Shown here piece by piece: positions 25,005 through 33,505 of a DNA stretch of 37,428 nucleotides. Position numbers and translations under genes: made by a program. Position 1 is the first letter of the stretch; every line of letters starts with the position of its first letter. The stretch is taken from positions 1-37,428 of the forward strand of contig NZ_QPJE01000021.1 of assembly GCF_003337245.1 (NCBI RefSeq), read 5' to 3'. Source of the stretch: Halanaerobium sp. MA284_MarDTE_T2 (GTDB lineage Bacteria > Bacillota > Halanaerobiia > Halanaerobiales > Halanaerobiaceae). The notes under the pieces are model-generated. The model worked only from the letters and a program-made list of their open reading frames with translations. It had not been told where the DNA came from and did not search any database.

Positions 25005-25304
25005 TTACTGCCCGGGCCGATTATCCTCTTTTTGCTGATCCTCTCTGTAATGTGGATCAGCCTCTTTCTCTGCTGCATAATAATTGTTAGATCTGTTTTC
25101 AGATCTCCCTGCAGAACCAGGCGGCCTGTCTGGAATAATGGCCCATGCTATAAAATAAGCTATTAATCCTCCTCCACCTGTAGCAAAAATAAATATTATC
25201 GCTGCTAGCCTTACCAGAGTTGGATCAATATTAAAATATTCGGCCACACCACCACAGACTCCACCTATCTTTTTATCTTTTCTGGAACGATAAAGTCTTT
25301 TAAT
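25005..25304 (-). CDS. pspC: PspC-domain membrane protein with probable ATT start
   Basis: PspC-domain proteins begin with a stretch like [19 protein letters not shown]. On the minus strand the in-frame sequence from 25304 reads (I)[18 protein letters not shown] directly joined to [17 protein letters not shown], but the first codon is ATT. A TAA stop lies one codon further up, so no ATG/GTG/TTG can serve unless translation begins at GTG 25247, which would delete the conserved domain start. GAGAGGTGA lies 5-6 bases before the ATT. The protein (99 residues) has one membrane segment (about 35-58) and a hydrophilic tail. PspC proteins work in envelope stress. The short gap to the convergent 24778 gene has no clear terminator. 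Confidence 0.8.
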   Translation of the reverse strand: MKRLYRSRKDKKIGGVCGGVAEYFNIDPTLVRLAAIIFIFATGGGGLIAYFIAWAIIPDRPPGSAGRSENRSNNYYAAEKEADPHYREDQQKEDNRPGQ

Positions 25305-25584
25305 TTAAATCACCTCTCTCTAAAACAATTTCTTTTTTAACCATTCAAAATTATCTCCTTAAACGACTCCTGATTTATATTTAAATAATACTTAAAATCA
25401 AGAAACTTTCTTATTACAAGTGATTGATATGAAGCTGCTTCAAAATTTTATTTTTTTGTCCTCTTCCATAATTTTCCCCCAGATTTAGCAGATCTGTATA
25501 TTCAACTTATCTGCTTTAATTATACAAAATTCACCTTATAAAAGCAAAATTATCTATGCAGGATTTTGCCAAAAATTTAATGAA
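25305..25584. other. Gene-free stretch upstream of pspC
   Basis: I see no credible gene on either strand here. It is AT-rich and should hold the pspC promoter, which I cannot place with confidence. Between the terminator at 25585-25640 and the acoC stop, two direct repeats of AACATCCTATT (about 25778-25802) are the only visible structure. Confidence 0.4.
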
Positions 25585-25640
25585 ACACAAAAAATCTCCC
25601 CCGGCAGACCCAGAACCTGTCTGTATTAAGGGGAGATTAA
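25585..25640 (-). terminator. Terminator of the aco operon
   Basis: On the minus strand AATCTCCCC (25638-25630) pairs with GGGGAGATT (25601-25593), followed by TTTTTG; within the loop CAGAC pairs with GTCTG. It lies about 170 bases past the acoC stop and marks the end of the operon, so no acoL follows. Confidence 0.8.
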
Positions 25641-25809
25641 TTTCTATAACTTAATCATATTTTATTATCTATCATATTTTATTGTCTAATGGACCTCTCA
25701 TAATAATCCAGATACTATATGCTCCTTTTGCTTTAGATATTTTACTTTACACCATTCTGCTCTTTTTACACTCTAACATCCTATTCTTTAACATCCTATT
25801 TTTTAATGA

Positions 25810-26994
25810 CTAAAACATCAAATAGGGCTCTTCTACAAATTCAGCAAATTTCTGCATAAACTCTGCACCTGCTGCTCCATCAACAGCTCTGTGGTCAACA
25901 CCCAGGGTGAAGTTAATAATTTTTTTCTCCCTCACCAGGCCTTCTTCATTAAGATATAATTTGTTTTTGATAGTTCCTACAGCAAGAATTGCTGCCTGAG
26001 GTGGATTAATAATTGCGGTAAATTCGTCTATACCAAACATACCTAGATTTGTTATTGTAAATGTTCCACCTTCCAGTTCATCAAGATTCAGCCTGTTTTC
26101 TCTGGTTCTTGTAATCAGATCTTTACTTTTTTCGGCCAGCTGTTTTAGACTTAACTCTTCGGCATTTTTTACAACAGGTACCAGCAGACCCTCATCTACT
26201 GCTACTGCAAGTCCCAGGTTAACTTTATTAGAAACAGTTCCTCTTCCTTCTTCATCTACCACCATATTTAATTTTTTTGTTTCTTCTAATGCTTTAACTG
26301 CCACATAAGAAATCAAATCATTAAATGAAATATCCTTTCCTTTTTCTTTGAGATTTTTCTTTAGAACGAGAAGCTCATCAACTTCTATTTCTCGCCTCAG
26401 ATAGATGTGGGGAGCACGCCAGCTTTCTGTGAGCCTTCTTGCTATCACATTTCTCATTCCACTTTCTTTTGGAACTTCTTTGTCTTTTTTAGCAGTTTTA
26501 TCTTCTGCTTTACCTACATCTGACAGATATTTTTCGATATCTGCAACACTCAGACGGTCTCTGCCAAGAGCTTCTGCAGCATCTTCAAGTTTAATATTAT
26601 TATCTGCTGCTATTTTTCGTGCCTTTGGTGCTGCCATTACTCTTCTGCCTTTTCTTTCTTTTCTGTCTGATTTATCTTTTTTTTCAGATTTTTCGGCTTT
26701 AGATTCTGTTTCTACTTCAACTTTTTTTTCTGCTTTTTTAGATGATTCATCTTCTTCCCAGCCGACAAGTTTTGCAACCGGTGTTTTTACCTTTACTGTT
26801 TCACCTTCTTCAACCAGAATCTCTTCTATTTCTCCATCTTCATTTGCTTCAACATCATTTGTAAGTTTTTCTGTTTCTACTGAGAATATAAAATCTCCTT
26901 TTTTGAATTTATCTCCTTCAGAAAGGTACCATTTTACAATAGTTCCTTCTTCCATTGTTAAACCAAGTTTGGGCATTACTAGTTCTTTAGCCAT
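25810..26994 (-). CDS. acoC: Dihydrolipoamide acetyltransferase (E2) of the acetoin dehydrogenase complex
   Basis: This 394-residue E2 has a lipoyl domain at 1-78 with the lipoylated Lys in FSVETEKLTNDVEA, a charged Lys/Glu linker (about 85-118), a peripheral-subunit-binding domain (about 119-155: MAAPKARKIAADNNIKLED), and the catalytic domain from about 172 (SGMRNVIARRLTESW) ending in TLGVDHRAVDGAAGAEFM, whose HxxxDG is the catalytic site. It transfers the acetyl group released by E1 to CoA. The ATG at 26994 (GGAGG upstream) is preferred over the preceding TTG. It overlaps the methyltransferase gene by 8 bases. The E3 subunit must be supplied from elsewhere. Confidence 0.93.
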   Translation of the reverse strand: MAKELVMPKLGLTMEEGTIVKWYLSEGDKFKKGDFIFSVETEKLTNDVEANEDGEIEEILVEEGETVKVKTPVAKLVGWEEDESSKKAEKKVEVETESKAEKSEKKDKSDRKERKGRRVMAAPKARKIAADNNIKLEDAAEALGRDRLSVADIEKYLSDVGKAEDKTAKKDKEVPKESGMRNVIARRLTESWRAPHIYLRREIEVDELLVLKKNLKEKGKDISFNDLISYVAVKALEETKKLNMVVDEEGRGTVSNKVNLGLAVAVDEGLLVPVVKNAEELSLKQLAEKSKDLITRTRENRLNLDELEGGTFTITNLGMFGIDEFTAIINPPQAAILAVGTIKNKLYLNEEGLVREKKIINFTLGVDHRAVDGAAGAEFMQKFAEFVEEPYLMF

Positions 26995-27700
26995 CAAAAT
27001 CCTCCTTTTTCTCTACACTTCCAACAAGAAGAGCCCCTCTTTTTGGAAATCTTGTCTTAAATTCATCTTCCAGAGGTTTAAACCAGCGAAAATCTTCTGC
27101 TTTTTTAAAATATGGTGGTACAAAAAGGGTGGATTCCATTTCTACATCACCATATTTGGACAGAAGTGATTCCAGCTCTTCCCAGGTATAGAATTTACCT
27201 TCACTAAAAATAGATTCCTTTTCCAAACTTTCTGCTTTCCTTTTATAGGCCCAGGTGCTTTCTTTGTTTAAAACTCCAATAACAAGTTTTCCACTCTTCT
27301 TTAAAATTCTCCACATTTCTTTGCTTACTTCTTCTATCTTATCTTCATCTATAAATTCTATCATAGAATTTGAATAGACTATATCAAAATAATTATCAGG
27401 AAATGGCAGCTTTTTAGTGACATCTCCTTTTATAAATTCAATTTCTATTCCCTCAGCTTCAGCCAGCTCTTTTCCTGATTTAAGCATTTTTTCAGTTATA
27501 TCAAATCCTACCACCTCTTCTGCTCTAACAGCAAATCGGCGCAGAAAATATCCTGTACCACAGCCAAGCTCTATTATTTTTTTGCCTTCACATTCTCCAA
27601 TATGTCTTTTAAGACATTTATATTCATTTTCACCAACATATTTTCCTCTGTCAGTTCTGTACCAGTCTTCATAACCTTCTGCCAGTTCATCAAGTTCCAT
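26987..27700 (-). CDS. Class I SAM methyltransferase within the aco operon
   Basis: This 237-residue methyltransferase has motif I at IIELGCGTGYFLRRF (about 42-56), the acidic post-I residue in VVGFDITEKML, motif II in FDIVYSNSMIEFID and motif III in ILKKSGKLVIGVLN. It resembles UbiE/BioC-type enzymes; the substrate is unknown. It lies two bases after acoX and overlaps acoC, so it is an integral part of the operon. Standard acetoin operons (acoABCL, with or without acoX) contain no methyltransferase, so it may act on the operon's substrate or a cofactor. GGAGGTG precedes the ATG. Confidence 0.9.
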   Translation of the reverse strand: MELDELAEGYEDWYRTDRGKYVGENEYKCLKRHIGECEGKKIIELGCGTGYFLRRFAVRAEEVVGFDITEKMLKSGKELAEAEGIEIEFIKGDVTKKLPFPDNYFDIVYSNSMIEFIDEDKIEEVSKEMWRILKKSGKLVIGVLNKESTWAYKRKAESLEKESIFSEGKFYTWEELESLLSKYGDVEMESTLFVPPYFKKAEDFRWFKPLEDEFKTRFPKRGALLVGSVEKKEDFDG

Positions 27701-27702
27701 AC

Positions 27703-28722
27703 CTACACCTCCAGCATTTTCTTTTCATCTGCCAGAGCAAGTACATCTTTATATTCTACAAATCTGACCGGTGCATAGCTGAGCTTAACTTCCAGCTGCT
27801 CTGTTTTCTTAACCGAAAGTTCTCGCTCCCCATCAAGGGCAATTATTCTCTGTTTTGAAGGCAGTTTTATTGTTTCCTCCTGCTCAATTTTGCGCCACCT
27901 TTTAATAGGTATCTCTTTAACCACACCAGGAGCAATTGCTGCTTTAACTGTTAGGCTGTTATTACCAATTTCAATAAAAACCCCACCTTCTTCATCTGCC
28001 CGCACCTGTGTCAGCCTGCCGGCAATTGAAACCATACCAATATCATGTGAGGTACTTCTGGTAACAAATAGTTCTTCCAGCTGTTCTGTATGCCAGAGCG
28101 CACGGCTGCCTATATAGGATTCATTTACTATTACAGCATCTATAAGGGCCATGTCTTCTACATTACCATCTCTGATAATATAAATACTCTTGATTGGACT
28201 GGTAACTTTTTGTCTTTCTTCTTCAGTAAAAAAGGTATAGAGACCTGCTGCCATTCCCAGCATTGTGCTTTCGGCCATGATTGGGAAAACATTATTGGTT
28301 CCGGTCGAAATTGACATAACAGGTGTTTTTTTCAGTGCTTTAACAACAACTCTATTTGTACCATCACCACCAAGAACGATAATTATATCAGTATCTTTTT
28401 CTTCCATCAGTTCGGCTGCATTAGAAGAATCTTCAGCTGAACCTCTGATGGACATATCCATAATCTCTACATCAAGTTTAAAGTTTTCTTTTTCCTCTCC
28501 CCAGAGCCCATTTAAAGCTTCATGCCCTATACCAAAAGAATCCGGCATTATATATACTTTATCAATATCCAGTTTGTTTAAGGCCAGCAGAATTCTTCTT
28601 ACTATATTGACTTTTTCTGCATTATCAAATACTGAGCCATGTGCTACCAACCTCCGGATATCTCTTCCGGAGGCCGGGTTAGCAATAATTCCAACAGTTC
28701 TTTTTTTTCTTTCAGACTGCAT
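27703..28722 (-). CDS. acoX: AcoX, NAD kinase-like protein
   Basis: This 339-residue protein belongs to the ATP-NAD kinase-like AcoX family found in acetoin operons. The N-terminus has VGIIANPASGRDIRRLVAHG, and the nucleotide-binding GGDGTN motif lies in IIVLGGDGTNRVVVKAL (about 117-133), followed by SISTGTNNVFP. The biochemical role of AcoX is unsettled. It overlaps the end of acoB by one base (TAATG-type join) and the methyltransferase gene follows after two bases, indicating a single polycistronic message. Confidence 0.93.
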   Translation of the reverse strand: MQSERKKRTVGIIANPASGRDIRRLVAHGSVFDNAEKVNIVRRILLALNKLDIDKVYIMPDSFGIGHEALNGLWGEEKENFKLDVEIMDMSIRGSAEDSSNAAELMEEKDTDIIIVLGGDGTNRVVVKALKKTPVMSISTGTNNVFPIMAESTMLGMAAGLYTFFTEEERQKVTSPIKSIYIIRDGNVEDMALIDAVIVNESYIGSRALWHTEQLEELFVTRSTSHDIGMVSIAGRLTQVRADEEGGVFIEIGNNSLTVKAAIAPGVVKEIPIKRWRKIEQEETIKLPSKQRIIALDGERELSVKKTEQLEVKLSYAPVRFVEYKDVLALADEKKMLEV

Positions 28723-29696
28723 TAAACCATCTCTTTAACTGCAGATATTATTTTTTCTGGCCCTGGTATATATACTTTTTCTAAAGCACTGCTGAATGGT
28801 ACAGGTGCATCAGGAGCACAGATTCTTTTTATGGGTTGTTCGAGAAGAAATAGTCCTTCTTTTGCAACTACTGCAGATACCTCGGAAGTAAAGGAGCCTC
28901 TTTTTGTTTCTTCAGAAGCAATTATCAATTTACCGGTTTTCTCTACTGAATCCAATACAGTTTCTTTATCAAATGGAACCAGTGTTCTTGGATCTATAAC
29001 TTCAATTTCTATTCCTTCTTCTGCCAGCTTTTCAGCAGCTTCCAGAGCATAGGTAACAAGTATGCCTGTGGCAACTACAGTAAGATCTTTACCTTCTCTT
29101 TTAACATCTGCTTTGCCGAGTGGAATAGTAAAATCTTTGTCATCCGGAACTTCACCTTTGTGATTATAAAGTATTTTGTGTTCAAAAAAGATAACAGGAT
29201 TGTCATCTCTGACAGCAGATTTGAGAAGTCCTTTTGCATCAGCAGGTGTGGATGGATATACAACTTTTAGACCGGGAACATGGACAAACCAGGCTTCAGT
29301 TCTCTCAGAGTGCTGTGCTGCTGCACCAATACCTGCCCCATTGGGAGCCCTTAAAACCATTGGTACTTTTGCCTGTCCACCTGTCATATAACACATTTTG
29401 GCTGCCTGATTGAAAATTTCATCCATCGGTACACCCAAAAATCCAGCAAACATGATCTCTGCTATTGGTCTGCTTCCTGTCATAGCAGCACCGACTGCAC
29501 TACCTACAATTGCTGTTTCAGTAATAGGTGTATCCCGTACTCTATCTTCACCAAATCTTTCTACTAGATCTCCTGTAACTCCAAAACATCCGCCAAAAAC
29601 TCCAACATCTTCTCCCATTATAAATACTGATTTATCTCTTTCCATTTCTTCTGCCATTGCTTCTCGAAGTGCTTCTGCATAAGTTAATTTACTCAT
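28722..29696 (-). CDS. acoB: Acetoin dehydrogenase E1 beta subunit
   Basis: This 324-residue protein is the beta subunit of a thiamine-diphosphate E1. Marks: LTYAEALREAMAEEMERDKS at the N-terminus, FIMGEDVGVFGGCFGVTGDL (with the Glu that activates ThDP), RDTPITETAIVGSAVGAAMT and IAEIMFAGFLGVPMDEI in the N-domain, and the C-terminal transketolase-type domain with EVIDPRTLVPFDKETVLDSV. Its start overlaps the stop of acoA by one base. The alpha/beta E1 could also serve branched-chain or pyruvate substrates, but acoX and acoR favour acetoin. Confidence 0.92.
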   Translation of the reverse strand: MSKLTYAEALREAMAEEMERDKSVFIMGEDVGVFGGCFGVTGDLVERFGEDRVRDTPITETAIVGSAVGAAMTGSRPIAEIMFAGFLGVPMDEIFNQAAKMCYMTGGQAKVPMVLRAPNGAGIGAAAQHSERTEAWFVHVPGLKVVYPSTPADAKGLLKSAVRDDNPVIFFEHKILYNHKGEVPDDKDFTIPLGKADVKREGKDLTVVATGILVTYALEAAEKLAEEGIEIEVIDPRTLVPFDKETVLDSVEKTGKLIIASEETKRGSFTSEVSAVVAKEGLFLLEQPIKRICAPDAPVPFSSALEKVYIPGPEKIISAVKEMV

Positions 29697-30682
29697 TAAA
29701 CTCCCTCCCCATAATAAACATCTGTTGTGACTTCTGAAGGATCAGGATCAGGACTGTTCTGTGAAAAATCAACTGCTTCTTTAATCCTGGCTTCTACTTT
29801 TTCCTTCAGCTCATCATATTCTGCATCGTCGAGGAGTTCCTGATCTTTTAATAAATTTTTAAATCTGCTAATAGGATCTTTCTTTTTCCACTCTTCTAAT
29901 TCTTCATCTGAACGATATACTGTAGGATCTCCTTCAAAGTGGCCGCGGTGGCGGTATGTCTTACATTCTACCAGACTGGGCCCTCCACCATTTCTAGCCT
30001 TTTTAACAGCTTCAGTTACAGCTTCATTTACTGCCATGACATCATTTCCATCTACTGTAACACCAGAAATACCATAGGCTACTGCACGATCTGATACATC
30101 CTTTATATTCTGACCTTTCCGGCCATCTGATCTGTACTGAGGCATAGAAATAGCATACATATTGTTTTCACAGACAAAAACTACCGGCAGATTCCATATA
30201 GAGGCCAAATTTATTGCTTCATGGAATGTACCCCTATTGGAGGCACCATCTCCAAAAAAGCATAAAGTTACTGCACCTGTATCAAGAATCTGACTTGTTA
30301 TACCAGAACCTGCTGCAATAGGCAGGCCAGCACCAACAATACCATTTGCGCCTAAAATACCCAGGCTGACATCAGCAATGTGCATTGAGCCACCCTTACC
30401 TTTGTTATATCCTGTGGCTTTGCCAAAAATTTCAGCCATCATCTTGTTTACATCCCCGCCTCTGGCAAGCAGATGACCATGACCTCTGTGCGTACTTGTA
30501 ATATAATCTTTTTCTTCCAGAGCATTACATGCACCAACTGCTACTGCTTCTTCACCTAAATAAAGGTGAACAAAGCCTGGTATTTCACCTTCTGCAAAAT
30601 GTTTCTGCACTGTTGATTCAAATTCTCTGATTACCATCATATCTTCCAGCATTTGAATCATTTTATCTTTGCTTTCTTTCAA
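29696..30682 (-). CDS. acoA: Acetoin dehydrogenase E1 alpha subunit
   Basis: This 328-residue thiamine-diphosphate subunit cleaves acetoin to acetaldehyde and an acetyl group passed to E2. Marks: MLEDMMVIREFESTVQKHF, the ITSTHRGHGHLLARGG region with catalytic His residues, the ThDP/Mg motif FFGDGASNRGTFHEAINLA ending in CENNMYAISMP, and YRHRGHFEGDP. Start is TTG at 30682, six bases after GGGGGAGA. It is the first gene of acoA-acoB-acoX-methyltransferase-acoC and lies behind a sigma-54 promoter at 30780-30795. Confidence 0.92.
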   Translation of the reverse strand: MKESKDKMIQMLEDMMVIREFESTVQKHFAEGEIPGFVHLYLGEEAVAVGACNALEEKDYITSTHRGHGHLLARGGDVNKMMAEIFGKATGYNKGKGGSMHIADVSLGILGANGIVGAGLPIAAGSGITSQILDTGAVTLCFFGDGASNRGTFHEAINLASIWNLPVVFVCENNMYAISMPQYRSDGRKGQNIKDVSDRAVAYGISGVTVDGNDVMAVNEAVTEAVKKARNGGGPSLVECKTYRHRGHFEGDPTVYRSDEELEEWKKKDPISRFKNLLKDQELLDDAEYDELKEKVEARIKEAVDFSQNSPDPDPSEVTTDVYYGEGV

Positions 30683-30779
30683 ACTTATCTCCCCCTATTA
30701 TTAATATTTCTGTCCAGCAGAAAAGATTGAGCCACCTCCCTTAAAATCATAATTTTTTTCCTTTTCAAAATATTAATAA

Positions 30780-30795
30780 TGCATTAATCGTTCCA
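30780..30795 (-). promoter_or_regulatory. Sigma-54 promoter of the aco operon
   Basis: On the minus strand, the sequence is TGGAACGATTAATGCA, with GG and GC exactly 10 bases apart, against the consensus TGGCACG-N4-TTGCW: only two positions differ. Transcription should start near 30769, giving a leader of about 85 bases to the acoA TTG. It is the kind of promoter that requires AcoR, whose gene lies directly upstream. Confidence 0.88.
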
Positions 30796-30923
30796 TTAAT
30801 TAATTAGTTATTAATTATTAATTAATTTGCTTTAAATTCCCTTTTATATCAAGGAACTTGTTTTTCATTTAAAAACAATAGTGATTAAATATAATTTATT
30901 AATATTGTGAATATTTTAATTTT

Positions 30924-31041
30924 TGTATCATTTTGAAACATTTATATAATTTGAAATCTTTTCTTTTTACTGGTTTGCTAATAAAAAAAGGGTGTATGTC
31001 TCATAATGAGACAATAAAATAATTTGTTTCATAATGAGACA
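30924..31041 (-). promoter_or_regulatory. Three AcoR-type enhancer palindromes
   Basis: Three 17 bp palindromes share the form TGTNTC-N5-GANACA: TGTATCATTTTGAAACA (30924-30940), TGTCTCATAATGAGACA (30997-31013, perfect) and TGTTTCATAATGAGACA (31025-31041). Their centres lie 73 and 28 bases apart and about 145-245 bases upstream of the sigma-54 promoter, the usual reach of a bound enhancer-binding protein. The last abuts the acoR stop. The stretch 30683-31043 contains no gene. Confidence 0.8.
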
Positions 31042-31043
31042 TA

Positions 31044-33002
31044 TTAAAGGTCAATATTGTATTTTTGAGCTTTGCGGTAAATAGTTGACCGGCTGATTCC
31101 CAGCTTTTCTGCTGCCTGAGTAATGTTTTTTGATTTCTTTAATGAAAGATTTATCAAGATCTCTTCCATCTGATCTATTTTCAGCAGTGGAATTTTTTCG
31201 GGATTTAATGGCACACTGGTCTTTTCTTTTTTTAATTCATCAGGCAGCAGATCAGATCTTATTACACCATCATCAGAAAGAAGTGCTGCCCTTTCTATTA
31301 AATTCTGCAGTTCTCTTACATTACCCGGCCAGCTGTAATTTTGAAGGATTTTTATTACTTCTTCTTCTACTCCATAGATATCCTTATTACTCTGCTGATT
31401 GACAATAGAAATAAAATGTTCAATCAGCAGTGGAATATCTTCAGTTCTTTCTCTAAGTGGGGGCATCTTAAGATTAACAGTATTTAAACGAAAATAAAGA
31501 TCTTTGCGAAAATTTCCTTTTTTAACTTCTTCTTCCAAAACTTTATTTGTTGAGGCAATTATCCTTACATCTACCAGAATCGGTTCAAGTCCTCCAATTC
31601 TGGTGATTTCTTTCTCCTGCAGTACCCGCAGCAGGCTGGCCTGCATATTGAGCGGCATCTCTCCTATTTCATCTAAATGAAGTGTCCCACCAGAGGCAAG
31701 TTCAAATTTACCGGGCCTGCCTTTTTTTCGAGCTCCTGTAAAACTACCACCTTCATAACCAAAAAGTTCACTCTCAAGCAGGCTCTGCGGTATAGCTGCA
31801 CAGTTAATACTCAAAAACACCTGTTCACGGCGGGGGCTGCTGTTGTGAATGGCCTGAGCCATCATTTCTTTTCCTGTACCACTTTCCCCTTCTATGAGCA
31901 CAGCTGCATCACTATCACTGATTATCTTAGCCATCTCCACAACCTCATTTAAACTGCTGCTGTTTCCTATAATATCATCAAATTTAAATCTTGCTTCTGA
32001 TCCAGCTATTCTGTTAACCATTTTTTTAACAGCCTTCATCCGGCGCAGTATTATAATAAAACCATCCGGGATCCCCTTTCCACCAGGCAGCATTCTGGCT
32101 GATGAGTTAAAATATATTTTTTTCCCATCTCCGTGCAGATAAATATCTTCATCATTAAATATTCTGTGTTCAGAAAGCATCTTCTCAACTACTTTTTGTT
32201 CTCCTAAAACATCTTTTATATCTTTATTCAGTGCATTTTCTTTTTTTATATTTAACATTCTTGCAGCCGCCTGATTGATACTTATTATACTGCCCATTTT
32301 ATTAATTGATATTAGGCCTTCTGACATAGAGTTAATAACAGCAGTTGCAAACTCATGTGCCTGCTCTAATTCTCTATTTCTTTCCATCAGGGCCAGCTGA
32401 TGTTCAACTGCCTGAGCAGCTGCAGCCACCATCCCCAGAGTATGTGGATGAGCACATTCACAGGGGCCGGTCATATCCAGAATTCCAATCAGCTCTCCCT
32501 CTGGATTATGTATTGGAGCAGCAGAACAGGTCCACGGATGGTGTTTTTTACAGTAATGTTCTTCACCCACTACCTGAAGAGGTTTATCTACTTTAATACC
32601 TGTTCCAATTGCATTAGTTCCGACTTTTTCTTCTGACCAGTATGAGCCAGGAGTAAATCTCATCTCCATAGCTCTGTTCATAATTTTTTCGTCACCTGTA
32701 ACTTCTACTATCATACCTCTGCTGTCAGTCAGTACTACAACAAAATTTGAGTTTTCTACTATCTCTGCCAGCTCATTCATAAAAGGTCTGGCTATTTCTA
32801 TTAAATCTCGGTTGGCTTTCCTTATCCGCATGAGGAGTTTTTTTTCGATTATATTACCTTCTCCACCATATGGATCAACTTTTAAGTTTTTACACCTATG
32901 CCAGGATTCTGTTATTATATTTTTATCAAAATCATCTGATATCTCACCTTTTTCTACAAACGATTTCCACTCTTGATAAGCTTTTTTATTAAAAATATGC
33001 AT
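31044..33002 (-). CDS. acoR: Sigma-54-dependent transcriptional activator AcoR
   Basis: This 652-residue enhancer-binding protein has an N-terminal GAF-type sensor (about 65-205, with EKVGTNAIGTGI and the CKKHHPWTCSAAPIHNPEG stretch), a PAS domain (about 215-320), the sigma-54 AAA+ domain with Walker A IEGESGTGKEMMAQAIHN, a GSFTGA loop (the usual GAFTGA with Ser for Ala), Walker B TLHLDEIGEM, and a C-terminal Fis-type helix-turn-helix (ITQAAEKLGISRSTIYRKAQ). In known systems the sensor detects acetoin or a related compound. It lies upstream of the aco operon in the same direction. GAGGTGAG precedes the ATG. Confidence 0.93.
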   Translation of the reverse strand: MHIFNKKAYQEWKSFVEKGEISDDFDKNIITESWHRCKNLKVDPYGGEGNIIEKKLLMRIRKANRDLIEIARPFMNELAEIVENSNFVVVLTDSRGMIVEVTGDEKIMNRAMEMRFTPGSYWSEEKVGTNAIGTGIKVDKPLQVVGEEHYCKKHHPWTCSAAPIHNPEGELIGILDMTGPCECAHPHTLGMVAAAAQAVEHQLALMERNRELEQAHEFATAVINSMSEGLISINKMGSIISINQAAARMLNIKKENALNKDIKDVLGEQKVVEKMLSEHRIFNDEDIYLHGDGKKIYFNSSARMLPGGKGIPDGFIIILRRMKAVKKMVNRIAGSEARFKFDDIIGNSSSLNEVVEMAKIISDSDAAVLIEGESGTGKEMMAQAIHNSSPRREQVFLSINCAAIPQSLLESELFGYEGGSFTGARKKGRPGKFELASGGTLHLDEIGEMPLNMQASLLRVLQEKEITRIGGLEPILVDVRIIASTNKVLEEEVKKGNFRKDLYFRLNTVNLKMPPLRERTEDIPLLIEHFISIVNQQSNKDIYGVEEEVIKILQNYSWPGNVRELQNLIERAALLSDDGVIRSDLLPDELKKEKTSVPLNPEKIPLLKIDQMEEILINLSLKKSKNITQAAEKLGISRSTIYRKAQKYNIDL

Positions 33003-33353
33003 TTTCTACTCACCTCATCTATTCTCATTTTTTAATACATCATTTTTCAAAACATGATAGTACAAATCTTTTGCTGCTAATATACTCTACTTCCCTATAT
33101 ATACTATTAAATCTCAAACTATCTTTTCCTGCTGTAGAAATCTCAAAAATCAGCATAAGGCTGTCTTTAATTCCTGTTCATTTTTTATCAGGTCCAAACC
33201 AATATTTCCAGACTTATTTTCGAATTCAGCTCTGCTGCAGGATCATCTGCCAGCACCAGTAAGGTAAGTTTTTGATGGTAATATCTCTGATTTGCCGAAA
33301 AGTCTGCAGAAAAAATTAAAGAACATGGATTAGCACAGATTATTGAATTTAAA
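33003..33353. other. Gene-free stretch upstream of acoR
   Basis: No intact gene is visible. It should hold the acoR promoter, which I cannot place clearly. Between about 33130 and 33350 both strands show short open stretches that look protein-like (for example AEKSAEKIKEHGLAQIIEF, plus strand), so a decayed gene is possible but unproven. Confidence 0.3.
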
Positions 33354-33354
33354 A

Positions 33355-33419
33355 AACTCACCCTGTTAATATTATCTCATAAATTCATAACTTCTCTGAG
33401 ATTATTAACAGAATGAGTT
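33355..33419 (-). terminator. Long hairpin terminator of the rpsF-rplI cluster
   Basis: Arms of 23-25 bases (33355-33379 and 33397-33419) pair imperfectly: AACTCA with TGAGTT, TGTTAATA with TATTAACA-like bases, and TCTCA with TGAGA. On the minus strand the second arm is followed by TTTTTT. It lies about 85 bases past the rplI stop, beyond the 57 bp repeat. Confidence 0.75.
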
Positions 33420-33437
33420 TTCTTTTTATATTTTATT

Positions 33438-33494
33438 TAAAACAGCCAAGAAAACTCCCTCTAAATCTGTAATTTAGGTGGAGAGGTTCACATT
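33438..33494. repeat. 57 bp stem-loop repeat, copy 2
   Basis: Same as the copy at 10381-10437 with three changes; here one stem position is mismatched (CTCCCTCTAAA against TTTAGGTGGAG). It begins 11 bases past the rplI stop on the minus strand, so it would be part of the 3' end of that mRNA. Confidence 0.7.
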
Positions 33495-33505
33495 TTTTAA
33501 CTGTC

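Noticed and set aside
25005-25247. PspC gene starting at GTG 25247
   Set aside because: This would remove the conserved first 19 residues of the domain, which are intact in frame upstream.
26405-27169. Long plus-strand frame (254 codons) opposite acoC and the methyltransferase
   Set aside because: It is antisense to two clear genes, and its Ser/Phe-rich composition is that of a reverse-strand shadow.
33438-33494. 57 bp repeat as the rplI terminator
   Set aside because: Its stem is mismatched in this copy and lacks a T-run on the minus strand; the longer hairpin at 33355-33419 fits better.
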